From NCBI RefSeq assembly GCF_040199715.1, contig NZ_JBEFNA010000018.1, forward strand, positions 1 to 47,154: a stretch of DNA of 47,154 nt. Reading direction: 5' to 3'. The stretch's first letter is position 1. Each line of letters starts with the position of its first letter. A program made the translations under genes and the position numbers. Under the pieces are notes generated by a model, which did no database searches, was not told the DNA's origin, and saw only the letters and a list, made by a program, of their open reading frames with translations. Shown here piece after piece: positions 32,167-40,285 of this stretch. Origin of the DNA: Fusobacterium sp. SYSU M8D902 (GTDB lineage Bacteria; Fusobacteriota; Fusobacteriia; Fusobacteriales; Fusobacteriaceae).

Positions 32167-33336
32167 TTGAAAACAAAAGAATTTTTATTAGCTTTTGGAA
32201 TAACTTCTACATTAATTTTTGGTAATGAAATTCCTTTCAATGTAGTTGGAGAAGTTTTTGATTATGGCCCACAGACAACACAAATAGTTGTTAATTTTAA
32301 AGAAAATTTAGATCCAAACTCTATAAATATCAATAGCTTTAAAATTTTAAATACATCTTCTAATGAAAGAAAAATAACTGGTATTAACTTTTTAAATAAA
32401 GATACTCTTGTTTTGGAGCTTGAGCATGGTCAAGGAGTAAAGGGTGCAGGGATGCTGTATTGGGATAATGAGAAATTCTCTAATATAGAGCTTCCTATTA
32501 AATACTCTTTAATACAAAATAAAAATCTAACAACTGAAAGTGGTAAGATAATAAAAAATGATGAATTTTCATATAAGATGGAATCATTAAAAATTAAAGA
32601 GGTTGATAAATTTACCTCTGGTGAAAAATATGGTTTACAGTACAGAGATTTTAAACCTGAAAAAAATAGTAAAAAACATCCTCTAATTATTTGGTTGCAT
32701 GGAGCTGGAGAGGGTGGTGAAAGTAATATCACTCAAATTTTAGGAAATCGTGGTGGAGTTGCTTTCTCTGAAGAAAGTTCTCAAAAGATATTTGATTCTC
32801 CCTATATTTTGGCTCCTCAAACTCCTACTTTCTGGATGAAATCATTTATGGTAGGAGATAGAGAGCTTGTAGGTAAAAAAGACTACACTCCTGATTTAGT
32901 GAAACTAATAGAGGATTATATTGAAAAAAATCCTGATATTGATAGAGATAGAGTATATATCGGCGGTTGTTCTATGGGTGGATACCAAACATTCAAGACA
33001 CTAGTACACTCACCTAATCTATTTGCAGCAGCTTTTATTACTTGTCCTGCCTATGAACCCTCAAAGCAGGAGCTAGATAAAATAAAAAATATACCTATCT
33101 GGCTAGTGCATGCTTCAGATGATACAACTGTTTCTGTCAATAATTCAAGAAATTCTTTTAATTACTTAAAAAACAGTGGTTCAGATGTTATTTATACTGA
33201 ATATAAAAATGTTCAACGTGATGGCTATCATTATGATCCTCATGGTTCATATTTTTATACTCTACACAATGATCCTGTAAATGAAGAGGGAACACATATT
33301 TTTCAATGGATAGCTTCTAAAAAGAAAGCTAAATAA
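32167..33336 (+). CDS. Secreted alpha/beta hydrolase (esterase/peptidase type)
   Basis: A 389-residue exported serine hydrolase. A signal peptide (about 1-19) is followed by an Ig-like or big-domain N-terminal part (about 25-140) and an alpha/beta-hydrolase domain (about 155-385) resembling the LpqC/PHB-depolymerase and prolyl-oligopeptidase group. The oxyanion segment HPLIIWLHGAGEGG, nucleophile elbow GGCSMGGYQ with the catalytic Ser, HASDDTTV with the Asp, and a C-terminal HGSYFYTLHNDP with the His make a plausible triad. Start is a TTG with GGGAGGAG upstream. It follows the PTS gene by 32 bases; it may release a sugar from an esterified glycan outside the membrane for uptake (inference). 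Confidence 0.82.
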   Translation: MKTKEFLLAFGITSTLIFGNEIPFNVVGEVFDYGPQTTQIVVNFKENLDPNSININSFKILNTSSNERKITGINFLNKDTLVLELEHGQGVKGAGMLYWDNEKFSNIELPIKYSLIQNKNLTTESGKIIKNDEFSYKMESLKIKEVDKFTSGEKYGLQYRDFKPEKNSKKHPLIIWLHGAGEGGESNITQILGNRGGVAFSEESSQKIFDSPYILAPQTPTFWMKSFMVGDRELVGKKDYTPDLVKLIEDYIEKNPDIDRDRVYIGGCSMGGYQTFKTLVHSPNLFAAAFITCPAYEPSKQELDKIKNIPIWLVHASDDTTVSVNNSRNSFNYLKNSGSDVIYTEYKNVQRDGYHYDPHGSYFYTLHNDPVNEEGTHIFQWIASKKKAK

Positions 33337-33346
33337 AATATAATTA

Positions 33347-33386
33347 AAACAGAACAAATTATTTAATAGTTTGTTCTGTTTTTTTA
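33347..33386 (+). terminator. Terminator of the PTS-hydrolase operon
   Basis: AAAACAGAACAAA pairs with TTTGTTCTG plus the T run across a 12-base loop, followed by seven T. Confidence 0.85.
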
Positions 33387-33397
33387 TAATTTTTCTA

Positions 33398-34534
33398 CTA
33401 TATAACCTTCATCTCTTTCAATATTCCCTTAAAAGCTTCAAAACTATATTTTAATACTTTTGGATCAAAATCAAATTTAGGACTGTGTAGTGGATATATA
33501 AATCCTCTCTCCTCATTTCTTATTCCTAACAGGAACATAAATCCTCTATTCCCCTCTTGTAAATAAAATGAAAAATCTTCAGAACCAGTCAATCTAACAT
33601 CTCTTACTATTTGCTCTTCAGGAAGTACTTTTTCAACAATATCATAAAGCTCATCAGAGTTAATAACTGGTGGATAAAATGGCATAAAATTCATATTTAT
33701 CTTAACTCCAAAAGCTCTTTCCAATCCTTCATTTATACTTGTTACTCTCTCTCTTAAAAATTCAATAAGAGATGTATCAATAAGTCTTATAGTTCCTAAA
33801 ATATTAACTTTATCAGGAATTATATTTCTAACCTCACCAGCTTTAAAGCTACCAATTGTGACAACTACAGTTTTATTTGGATCAATATTTCTTGAAACAA
33901 TTGATTGATAAGCCTCTACAAGCTTGGCTCCAACTAATATAGAATCAATCCCTTGATGAGGTTGAGCACCATGGCAACCTTTTCCTACTATTTCAATATC
34001 TAAATTTATATTTTGAAAACTTAAAGCACCTCTAGCTATTGCTATTTTTCCCTCTTCAAGTTGTGGCATTACATGCATACCGAAAATACCTTCAAATTTT
34101 CTACTCCTAAAATTATCAGATTGAGCAATAAATCTAGCTCCTCCTCTTCCCTCTTCTCCAGCTTGGAATATGAGCATGATTGATTTTTTTAATTTAATCC
34201 CATTATCAATCTGTTCCTTTATCCATTTAGCAAAATATAGAAGATTAGTAGTATGTCCATCATGTCCACAAGCATGCATCATTCCGTCAATTTTCGATTT
34301 ATACTCCTTTTCCCCCTCCTCTTGTAGAGGAAGTGCATCAATATCAGCTCTAAATCCTAACCAAATATCCTCTTCTCCTCTAAAAATAGCAAGAGTACTT
34401 GTTCCTATCTCTTCATAATCTATTTTTAAATCTTTTAAAAACTCTCTTATAAATGCAGCTGTGTTGTACTCACTCAAAGCTATTTCAGGCATTTGATGTA
34501 ATTTTGATCTAGTTTCGTAAAAAAAATTCTCCAT
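33398..34534 (-). CDS. M20D-family amidohydrolase (N-acyl amino acid hydrolase type)
   Basis: A 378-residue metal-dependent amidohydrolase of peptidase family M20D (hippurate / IAA-amino acid / N-acetyl amino acid hydrolases). Metal and catalytic motifs seen: RADIDALPLQEE, MHACGHDGHTTNLL (about 86-99), FQAGEEGRGGARFIAQ and GMHVMPQLEEGKIAI, with the dimerisation domain (about 180-290) and a C-terminal LTGSEDFSFYL. It cleaves an amide bond to free an amino acid and an acyl group; exact substrate unknown. AAGGAGAG precedes the ATG. A perfect consensus promoter lies upstream and a GntR gene diverges from it, pointing to induction by its substrate. Confidence 0.9.
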   Translation of the reverse strand: MENFFYETRSKLHQMPEIALSEYNTAAFIREFLKDLKIDYEEIGTSTLAIFRGEEDIWLGFRADIDALPLQEEGEKEYKSKIDGMMHACGHDGHTTNLLYFAKWIKEQIDNGIKLKKSIMLIFQAGEEGRGGARFIAQSDNFRSRKFEGIFGMHVMPQLEEGKIAIARGALSFQNINLDIEIVGKGCHGAQPHQGIDSILVGAKLVEAYQSIVSRNIDPNKTVVVTIGSFKAGEVRNIIPDKVNILGTIRLIDTSLIEFLRERVTSINEGLERAFGVKINMNFMPFYPPVINSDELYDIVEKVLPEEQIVRDVRLTGSEDFSFYLQEGNRGFMFLLGIRNEERGFIYPLHSPKFDFDPKVLKYSFEAFKGILKEMKVI

Positions 34535-34592
34535 AAAATCTCTCCTTTTAAATTACTGAAATTTATTAACCGTTTATTTTATATACAATTCG

Positions 34593-34621
34593 ATTATATA
34601 TTTTTACAACTCTGATGTCAA
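34593..34621 (-). promoter_or_regulatory. Consensus promoter of the M20D gene
   Basis: TTGACA (34616-34621), 17 bases, TATAAT (34593-34598) on the minus strand, a perfect consensus match, so a repressor is likely needed. Confidence 0.85.
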
Positions 34622-34700
34622 TATATAAACAAGAAATTAAAAAAACAAACATTATCGTGAAAAATATTTTTTAAATTTTTATTTAAAAAAATTTTTTTTA

Positions 34701-34709
34701 TGTTATAAT
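34701..34709 (+). promoter_or_regulatory. Extended -10 promoter of the GntR gene
   Basis: TGTTATAAT: an extended -10 with a perfect TATAAT and no obvious -35 in the A/T tract before it, 54 bases ahead of the ATG. Confidence 0.55.
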
Positions 34710-34762
34710 CATATTAGGGTGCATAGATTTTATTAACATAAGAACTATAGGAAGGAAAAAAT

Positions 34763-35443
34763 ATGAAAATATATGAAAATATAGTAGGAAAAACAAATGC
34801 TGACTTTGTTTATAAGAATTTAAAAAGGAATATTTTAGAATTAAACTTATTACCAGGTGCGGAGATTAAAGAGCAAGAACTTTCAGCAATTTTTAATGTT
34901 AGCCGTACCCCTATAAGGGAGGCTCTTCTTCTATTAAAACATGATGGTCTAATAAAAACACTCCCTCAGAGTGGTACTTTTGTAAAGAAGATAGATAAAG
35001 ATAAATTTGAAATTGGACAAATTTTAAGAATTTGTGTTGAAGTAAAAATGATACAATTAGCTTGTAGTAACTTTCCACAAGAGTATTTAGATAGATTAAA
35101 GGAAAATATAGAAAAGCAAAAGTTTATTTATCACACAACCAAAAATGCTGAAGAATATCACAAATTGGATGTTGATTTTCATAGAATTATATTTACAGGA
35201 GTGGGTTTTACTGAGCTTTATAAAATAACTTCTAAAGAGTTTTATGACTATCTTAGAGTTAGAAAACTAAACTCTTCTAACAAAATTAAAGATGATTATA
35301 TTTTAAAAAGTCATGAACAAATATATGAAATAATAAAAAATAGAAGACCTGAACTAGCTCAAGAAGCTTTAGATCAACACTTCGTTAGATTGAAAAAAAA
35401 GCTCCCTCTACTTATTGAGGAATACCCTGAGTATTTTAAATAA
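34763..35443 (+). CDS. GntR-family regulator, FCD type
   Basis: A 226-residue transcription factor. The N-terminal winged helix (about 12-80) has NLLPGAEIKEQELSAIFNVSRTPIREALLLLKHDGLIKTLPQSGTFV; the C-terminal FCD domain (about 85-215) includes KLDVDFHRIIF and SHEQIYEIIKNRRPELAQEALDQHF, carrying the usual Asp/His metal-site residues. It likely controls the divergent M20D gene and perhaps the hdr operon that starts 295 bases downstream; both are inference from position. GGAAGG precedes the ATG. Confidence 0.85.
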   Translation: MKIYENIVGKTNADFVYKNLKRNILELNLLPGAEIKEQELSAIFNVSRTPIREALLLLKHDGLIKTLPQSGTFVKKIDKDKFEIGQILRICVEVKMIQLACSNFPQEYLDRLKENIEKQKFIYHTTKNAEEYHKLDVDFHRIIFTGVGFTELYKITSKEFYDYLRVRKLNSSNKIKDDYILKSHEQIYEIIKNRRPELAQEALDQHFVRLKKKLPLLIEEYPEYFK

Positions 35444-35477
35444 TAATTTAACAAACTATTACTATGTATCACTTAAA

Positions 35478-35513
35478 AGTATCGTGTTTAAATTCACGAT
35501 GCTTTTTTTTATT
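35478..35513 (+). terminator. Terminator after the GntR gene
   Basis: GTATCGTG pairs with CACGATGC (one G-U) over an 8-base loop, then eight T. Confidence 0.8.
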
Positions 35514-35613
35514 CAATATTTAATTTATCGACTTTATGTTAATAATTTAGTTTAAAAGTTGAACTAAAATATATTAATTTTATAACTTTAATAAATTATT
35601 GAAGAAAAAAACA

Positions 35614-35642
35614 TTGACATAAAACACATATTAATATATTAT
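35614..35642 (+). promoter_or_regulatory. Sigma-70 promoter of the hdr-flx operon
   Basis: TTGACA (35614-35619), 17 bases, TATTAT (35637-35642). Confidence 0.8.
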
Positions 35643-35662
35643 ATTGATATATTAATATATTA
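35628..35662. repeat. Direct repeat pair over the hdr promoter
   Basis: ATATTAATATATTA occurs at 35628-35641 and again at 35649-35662, 21 bases apart start to start (two helical turns), one copy over the -10 and one just downstream. Each holds a near-palindromic core, suggesting a cooperative operator, possibly for the GntR protein. The low complexity is a caution. Confidence 0.4.
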
Positions 35663-35737
35663 GGTTCGTATTTTAAACTTTAAAGTCAAAAATAAATCAA
35701 ATAGACGTAATTATTATCAATTTAAGGAGAGTGAATA

Positions 35738-36520
35738 ATGAAATTTAGCTATTATCCTGGTTGTACATTAAAAACAAAAGCTCAAAAGCTTGAAAAATAT
35801 GGACTAGATTCAGCGAAGGTTTTAGGGATTGATTTAATTGAACAGAAAGAGTGGCAATGTTGTGGAGCTGTCTATCCATTAGCAAGTAATGAGATTGCTA
35901 CAAGACTTTCTGCAGTTAGAAGTTTGGTAGATGCTCATACTGAAAAAAGAAAGTTAGTAACAATTTGTACTGCTTGTCATCATGTATTAAAAAGAACAAA
36001 TGAAGATCTTAAAATAGATGAAAATTTTAGAAAAAAGGCCAACAATTACCTTGAACTAGAAAATATATATAGTGGAGAGGGAGAAGTTATTCACTATTTA
36101 GAGATGTTAAAAAATGAGTTTGGATTTGATAAACTTAAAGAAAAAGTTGTTAATCCATTAAATCGTAAAATCGGAGCATACTATGGTTGTATGTTATTAA
36201 AACCTCATAAACAGATGCAGGTAGATGACCCTGAAAATCCAACTATTATTGAAGAATTCATAGAAGCTCTTGGTGGAATACCAGTAGTTTATCCATATAG
36301 AAATGAGTGTTGTGGTGCTTATCTTGCTGTCAACAATAAAGAGCTTACTGAAAAGATGAGCAATAATATCATAGCATCAGCTGTTGAAAATAATGCTATG
36401 GAACTTGTCACAGCTTGTCCATTATGCAAATATAATCTTGAACTTAAAAATGAGTTACCAATAAAATATTTTACTGAGATCTTAGCAGAAGCTCTTGGAA
36501 TAGAAGAGATTATTGGTTAA
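35738..36520 (+). CDS. hdrB: Heterodisulfide reductase subunit B homologue
   Basis: A 260-residue HdrB-type protein with two CCG domains that bind non-cubane [4Fe-4S] clusters. First domain: YYPGCTLKTK (5-14), QCCGAVYPLA (about 40-49), CTACHHVL (about 77-84). Second: YYGCMLLKP (about 148-156), ECCGAYLAV (about 189-197), CPLCKYNL (about 227-234). In methanogens HdrB reduces CoM-S-S-CoB; bacteria lack that substrate, so in the Hdr-Flx complex it passes electrons to another thiol or protein acceptor, not known here. AAGGAG precedes the ATG. First gene of the operon, whose order hdrB-hdrC-hdrA-mvhD is the conserved core. Confidence 0.93.
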   Translation: MKFSYYPGCTLKTKAQKLEKYGLDSAKVLGIDLIEQKEWQCCGAVYPLASNEIATRLSAVRSLVDAHTEKRKLVTICTACHHVLKRTNEDLKIDENFRKKANNYLELENIYSGEGEVIHYLEMLKNEFGFDKLKEKVVNPLNRKIGAYYGCMLLKPHKQMQVDDPENPTIIEEFIEALGGIPVVYPYRNECCGAYLAVNNKELTEKMSNNIIASAVENNAMELVTACPLCKYNLELKNELPIKYFTEILAEALGIEEIIG

Positions 36521-36534
36521 TTTAGGGAGGAAGA

Positions 36535-36948
36535 GTGGAAAGAGAGAAAAAGGTTTTCAATAAAAATAAAAAAGAGATCCTTTTAATTGAGGAGATCAGC
36601 AAGGAAAAAATAGCTAATTGTATGCAGTGTGGAAAATGTAGTGCTGGCTGTCCAGCTACTGATGGAATGGATATTCTTCCACACCAAATCATTAGATATC
36701 TTCAAATGGGAGATTTAGAGTCAGTAAAGGAGAGTAAAACTATTTGGACTTGTGCTTCATGTTTTAACTGTGCTTCTCGTTGTCCAAGAAATGTTGATCT
36801 ATGCAAATTAATGGAAGCAGTGAGGTTAACTATTATAAGAAAAAAAGATGAGAATAGATTAAAAGTTGAGGATATACCAAAATTGATGGCAGATAAGAAA
36901 ATACCTCAACAAGCTTTTATGAGTGCATTTCGTAAATATAGTAAATAA
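36535..36948 (+). CDS. hdrC: Heterodisulfide reductase subunit C homologue
   Basis: A 137-residue iron-sulfur protein with two [4Fe-4S] motifs, CMQCGKCSAGCPA (about 29-41) and CASCFNCASRCP (about 72-83), the HdrC pattern. It relays electrons from HdrA to HdrB. GTG start at 36535 with GGGAGG upstream, 15 bases after hdrB. Typical HdrC features are the DMDILPHQIIRYLQMGD-like stretch between the clusters and the charged C-terminal tail. Confidence 0.92.
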   Translation: MEREKKVFNKNKKEILLIEEISKEKIANCMQCGKCSAGCPATDGMDILPHQIIRYLQMGDLESVKESKTIWTCASCFNCASRCPRNVDLCKLMEAVRLTIIRKKDENRLKVEDIPKLMADKKIPQQAFMSAFRKYSK

Positions 36949-36996
36949 AGTTGTTTAAATTAGTAAATTAATTACTTTATATGAGGAGGAAAAATA

Positions 36997-38982
36997 TTGC
37001 AAAGAGTTGGAGTTTTTGTATGCTGGTGTGGTAATAACATAGCAGGAACAGTAGATGTTGAAAAAGTTGCAGAAGTTGCTAAAGATATACCAGGCGTTGT
37101 ATATTCAATGAATTATCAATATATGTGCTCTGAGATTGGTCAAACAATGTTAAAAGATGCTATCAAAGAACACAATTTAACTAGAGTAGTAGTTGCTTCA
37201 TGTTCACCAAGAATGCATGAAACAACATTTCGTAATGCAGCTGAAAAAGCTGGATTAAATCCATATCTTGTAGAGATAGCAAATATTAGAGAACACTGTT
37301 CATGGGTTCACAAAAATAAAGAAGAGGGTACAGAAAAAGCTATATCTCTTGTTAAGGCTGCAGTTGCTAAGGCACTATTAAATGCACCACTTACAGCTGG
37401 AGAGAGTCAAGTAGAGAAAAGAGCCTTAGTAATTGGTGGAGGTATTGCTGGAATACAGACAGCTTTAGATATTGCTGATGCAGGTTATAAAGTTGATATT
37501 GTTGAAAAACAACCAAGTATCGGTGGAAAGATGGCTCAATTAGATAAAACTTTCCCTACATTAGACTGTTCTGCTTGTATATTAACACCAAAAATGGTTG
37601 ATGCTTCAATGCATCCAAATATCACTCTACACACATATAGTGAAATTGAAGCTGTAAATGGATATGTAGGAAATTTTACAGTTTCTATTAAAAAGAAAGC
37701 TAGATATGTAGATATGGATAAGTGTACAGGTTGTGGTATCTGTGTAGAGAAATGCCCTTCTAGAAAAGCTACAAATGAATTTGAAGAAAATCTTACTAAT
37801 AGAGGAGCAATCTATAAAGCTTTTGCTCAAGCAGTACCAAATGTTCCAGTTATTGATACAACTCAATGTATAAAGATGAAAACTGGTAAATGTGGTATCT
37901 GTGAAAAACTTTGTACAGCTAAAGCTATAGATTTTACTCAAAAAGATGAGATAATAGAGCAAAAATACGGGGCTATAGTTGTGGCAACTGGTTATGATCT
38001 AATAGATCTTTCTAAGTTTGGAGAGTATAACTATAGTCATCCAAATGTAATTACTTCATTGGAGTTTGAGAGATTAACAAATGCAGCTGGACCTACTCAT
38101 GGTAAACTTCTAAAGCTTTCAGATCACACTAAGCCTAAAAAAGTTGTCTTTGTACAATGTGTTGGTTCAAGAGATACTAGTGAAAGAGGAAAATCATACT
38201 GCTCTAAAATATGTTGTATGTATACTGCTAAACATGCAATGTTATTAAGAGATAAATATCCTGATATAGAGGCATATGTTTTCTATATAGATGTAAGAAC
38301 ACCTGGTAAAAACTTTGATGAATTTCAAAGAAGAGCAGTTGAGGAGTATGGAGTACAATATATCAAAGGTATGGTAGGAAAAGTATTCCCTCAAGGGGAT
38401 AAACTCATGGTAAATGGTGTAGATGCTCTCACAGGTCAAACTGTGGTAATAGATGCTGATATGGTTGTATTAGCAGCTGCAACTAAAGCTAAAGATGATG
38501 CTGTTGCTTTAAAAAGAAAATTAAATATAAGTGGAGACACAAATAATTTCTTTACTGAAGCTCATCCTAAATTAAAACCAGTAGAAACAGCTTCAGCAGG
38601 AATATATTTAGCAGGAGCTTGTCAAGGTCCTAAAGATATACCAGAGACAGTAGCTCAAGCAAGTGCTGCTGCTGCTAAAGCTATTATCCTTTTGAGTAAG
38701 GATAAACTAGTTACAAATCCTTGCGTTTCATCAGTTAATACTGATCTTTGTAGTGGTTGTGGTCAATGTGCTGAAATGTGTCCATATGATGCTATTACAT
38801 TAAAAATGACAGATCTAAATGATCATGGAAAAATTGTTAGAAAACTTGTAGCTACTGTAAATGAAGCTCTGTGTCAAGGTTGTGGAGGTTGTACAGTATC
38901 TTGTCGTCCAGGGGCACTTGATCTAAAAGGATTTTCAAATAAACAAATTATGGCGGAGGTAGATGCAATATGTCGTCTGTAG
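36997..38982 (+). CDS. hdrA: Heterodisulfide reductase subunit A homologue
   Basis: A 661-residue HdrA, the flavin-bifurcating subunit. The N-terminal part has VCWCGNNIAGTV and CSPRMHE cysteines for an extra cluster; the FAD thioredoxin-reductase-like core starts ALVIGGGIAGIQTALDIADAGYKVDIVEK (about 144-172), with GGKMAQLDKTFPTLDCSACIL after it. Four ferredoxin-type motifs: CTGCGICVEKC (about 243), CGICEKLC, and near the C terminus CSGCGQCAEMCP and CQGCGGCTVSC. It takes electron pairs from MvhD/Flx and splits them between a low-potential ferredoxin and HdrBC. TTG start with GAGGAGG. Length and domains are canonical for a single-copy HdrA. Confidence 0.94.
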   Translation: MQRVGVFVCWCGNNIAGTVDVEKVAEVAKDIPGVVYSMNYQYMCSEIGQTMLKDAIKEHNLTRVVVASCSPRMHETTFRNAAEKAGLNPYLVEIANIREHCSWVHKNKEEGTEKAISLVKAAVAKALLNAPLTAGESQVEKRALVIGGGIAGIQTALDIADAGYKVDIVEKQPSIGGKMAQLDKTFPTLDCSACILTPKMVDASMHPNITLHTYSEIEAVNGYVGNFTVSIKKKARYVDMDKCTGCGICVEKCPSRKATNEFEENLTNRGAIYKAFAQAVPNVPVIDTTQCIKMKTGKCGICEKLCTAKAIDFTQKDEIIEQKYGAIVVATGYDLIDLSKFGEYNYSHPNVITSLEFERLTNAAGPTHGKLLKLSDHTKPKKVVFVQCVGSRDTSERGKSYCSKICCMYTAKHAMLLRDKYPDIEAYVFYIDVRTPGKNFDEFQRRAVEEYGVQYIKGMVGKVFPQGDKLMVNGVDALTGQTVVIDADMVVLAAATKAKDDAVALKRKLNISGDTNNFFTEAHPKLKPVETASAGIYLAGACQGPKDIPETVAQASAAAAKAIILLSKDKLVTNPCVSSVNTDLCSGCGQCAEMCPYDAITLKMTDLNDHGKIVRKLVATVNEALCQGCGGCTVSCRPGALDLKGFSNKQIMAEVDAICRL

Positions 38983-39419
38983 AAAAAATAGAGAAAGAGG
39001 AGTTTAAACCTTTAATAGTTGCATTCTGCTGTAACTGGTGTAGTTATGCAGGAGCTGATCTTGCAGGAACTAGTAGATTGAATTATCCTGCAAATGTAAA
39101 GATTATAAGAGTTCCTTGCTCTTGTAGAGTTAATACCAATTTTATAATAAGAGCTTTTCAAAAAGGGGCTGATGGAGTAGTCATAGCTGGTTGTCATCCT
39201 GGAGATTGTCACTATTCAACAGGAAATTACTACACAAGACGTCGTTTCTCAATCTTTATAAATCTTCTTGAGTATCTAGGGATTGAAAAAGAGAGATTCA
39301 AAATTGACTGGATATCAGCAGCTGAAGCAAATAAGTTTGCTACAGTTATGAATGAGGTTTTAGAAAATGTTCATAGACTTGGACCAAATAAAAAGTTGAA
39401 GGATGGTAGATGGAAATAA
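38970..39419 (+). CDS. mvhD: MvhD/FlxD-type iron-sulfur subunit
   Basis: A 149-residue [2Fe-2S] protein of the MvhD/FlpD family. Motifs: AFCCNWCSYAGADLAG (about 18-33), VPCSCRVN (about 48-55), AGCHPGDCHYSTGNYYTRRR (about 73-92). It links an electron-donating module to HdrA; in methanogens the donor is hydrogenase, in Hdr-Flx bacteria the Flx proteins, which are encoded next here. Its start overlaps hdrA by 13 bases, indicating coupled translation. Confidence 0.93.
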   Translation: MSSVEKIEKEEFKPLIVAFCCNWCSYAGADLAGTSRLNYPANVKIIRVPCSCRVNTNFIIRAFQKGADGVVIAGCHPGDCHYSTGNYYTRRRFSIFINLLEYLGIEKERFKIDWISAAEANKFATVMNEVLENVHRLGPNKKLKDGRWK

Positions 39420-40285
39420 TGACTGAAAAAATTAGAGAAATAGCCAAAGAAGCTCTTTTAAATAATAAAGTTCAGATGGTTATTGGATGGGAAAAAGGTG
39501 ACTTTTCTTTTGAATCTACTCCTGTTTTTATAACTGAAGCTGATAAGGTAGATTCCCTTGTGTTCGATAACTACTGTGTAAATAATTTAAGTAAATACTT
39601 AATTGAAGAGAGTAAAAAATATGAAAAGATTGGAATTTTCTTAAAAGGGTGTGACTCTTTAGGATTTAATCAACTATTAAGAGATAACAGAATTGAGAGA
39701 GATAAAATATATGTTTGGGGTCTGCCTTGCTCTGGAATGTTAGATTCTAAAAATAAGAAATATAGTAAATGTGAGAATTGTCTTCATCCTAATCCCGTAG
39801 TTTACGATGAACTAATAGGAGATGAAATAGTCTCTTCTGGTGATCCAGAGGAGAGATTTAGAGAGGTTAAAATCCTTGAAAATATGAGTGCTGATGAAAG
39901 ATATGAGTTTTGGTCAAATGAATTTTCAAGATGTATAAGATGTAATGCTTGTCGTAATATCTGTCCAGCATGTAGCTGTGTAAAGTGTGTATTTGATAAT
40001 GATGATATAAATGTATTGGGAAAAGCTAACTTAGAAACTGAAAATGGATTTTTCCATTTAACAAGAGCTTATCATGTCGCAGGAAACTGTGTAGATTGTG
40101 GTGAATGTGCAAGAGTGTGTCCAGCTCATATAAGGCTAGATCTTCTCAATAGAAAGATAATAAAAGATCTAAATGAAACTTATGGTGAATGGGAAGCAGG
40201 AATGGATTCAACTACACCTTCACCACTAGTATCTTATACTTTAGAGGATAAAGATAATTTTGCAGTAAAAAAAGGAGGGAAATAA
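39410..40285 (+). CDS. FlxC-like [4Fe-4S] protein, FrhB-related
   Basis: A 291-residue iron-sulfur protein. The N-terminal half resembles coenzyme F420 hydrogenase beta (FrhB)-type domains, with FLKGCDSLGFNQLL (about 77-90), WGLPCSGM and CENCLHPNP; the C-terminal half has two ferredoxin motifs, CIRCNACRNICPACSC (about 175-190) and CVDCGECARVCPAH (about 224-237). It corresponds by order and motifs to FlxC of FlxABCD-HdrABC complexes. It starts inside mvhD (overlap 10 bases); an ATG at 39419 overlapping the mvhD stop is an alternative. Confidence 0.78.
   Translation: MEIMTEKIREIAKEALLNNKVQMVIGWEKGDFSFESTPVFITEADKVDSLVFDNYCVNNLSKYLIEESKKYEKIGIFLKGCDSLGFNQLLRDNRIERDKIYVWGLPCSGMLDSKNKKYSKCENCLHPNPVVYDELIGDEIVSSGDPEERFREVKILENMSADERYEFWSNEFSRCIRCNACRNICPACSCVKCVFDNDDINVLGKANLETENGFFHLTRAYHVAGNCVDCGECARVCPAHIRLDLLNRKIIKDLNETYGEWEAGMDSTTPSPLVSYTLEDKDNFAVKKGGK

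Noticed and set aside
35611-35670. ATATTAAT-rich tract as a short-repeat array
   Set aside because: Only two true copies are present; the rest is general A/T richness, so it is listed as a direct-repeat pair only.
37627-39212. Minus-strand frames rich in Cys, Ser and Tyr opposite hdrA/mvhD
   Set aside because: Composition is that of antisense to Cys-motif genes; no starts with ribosome sites.
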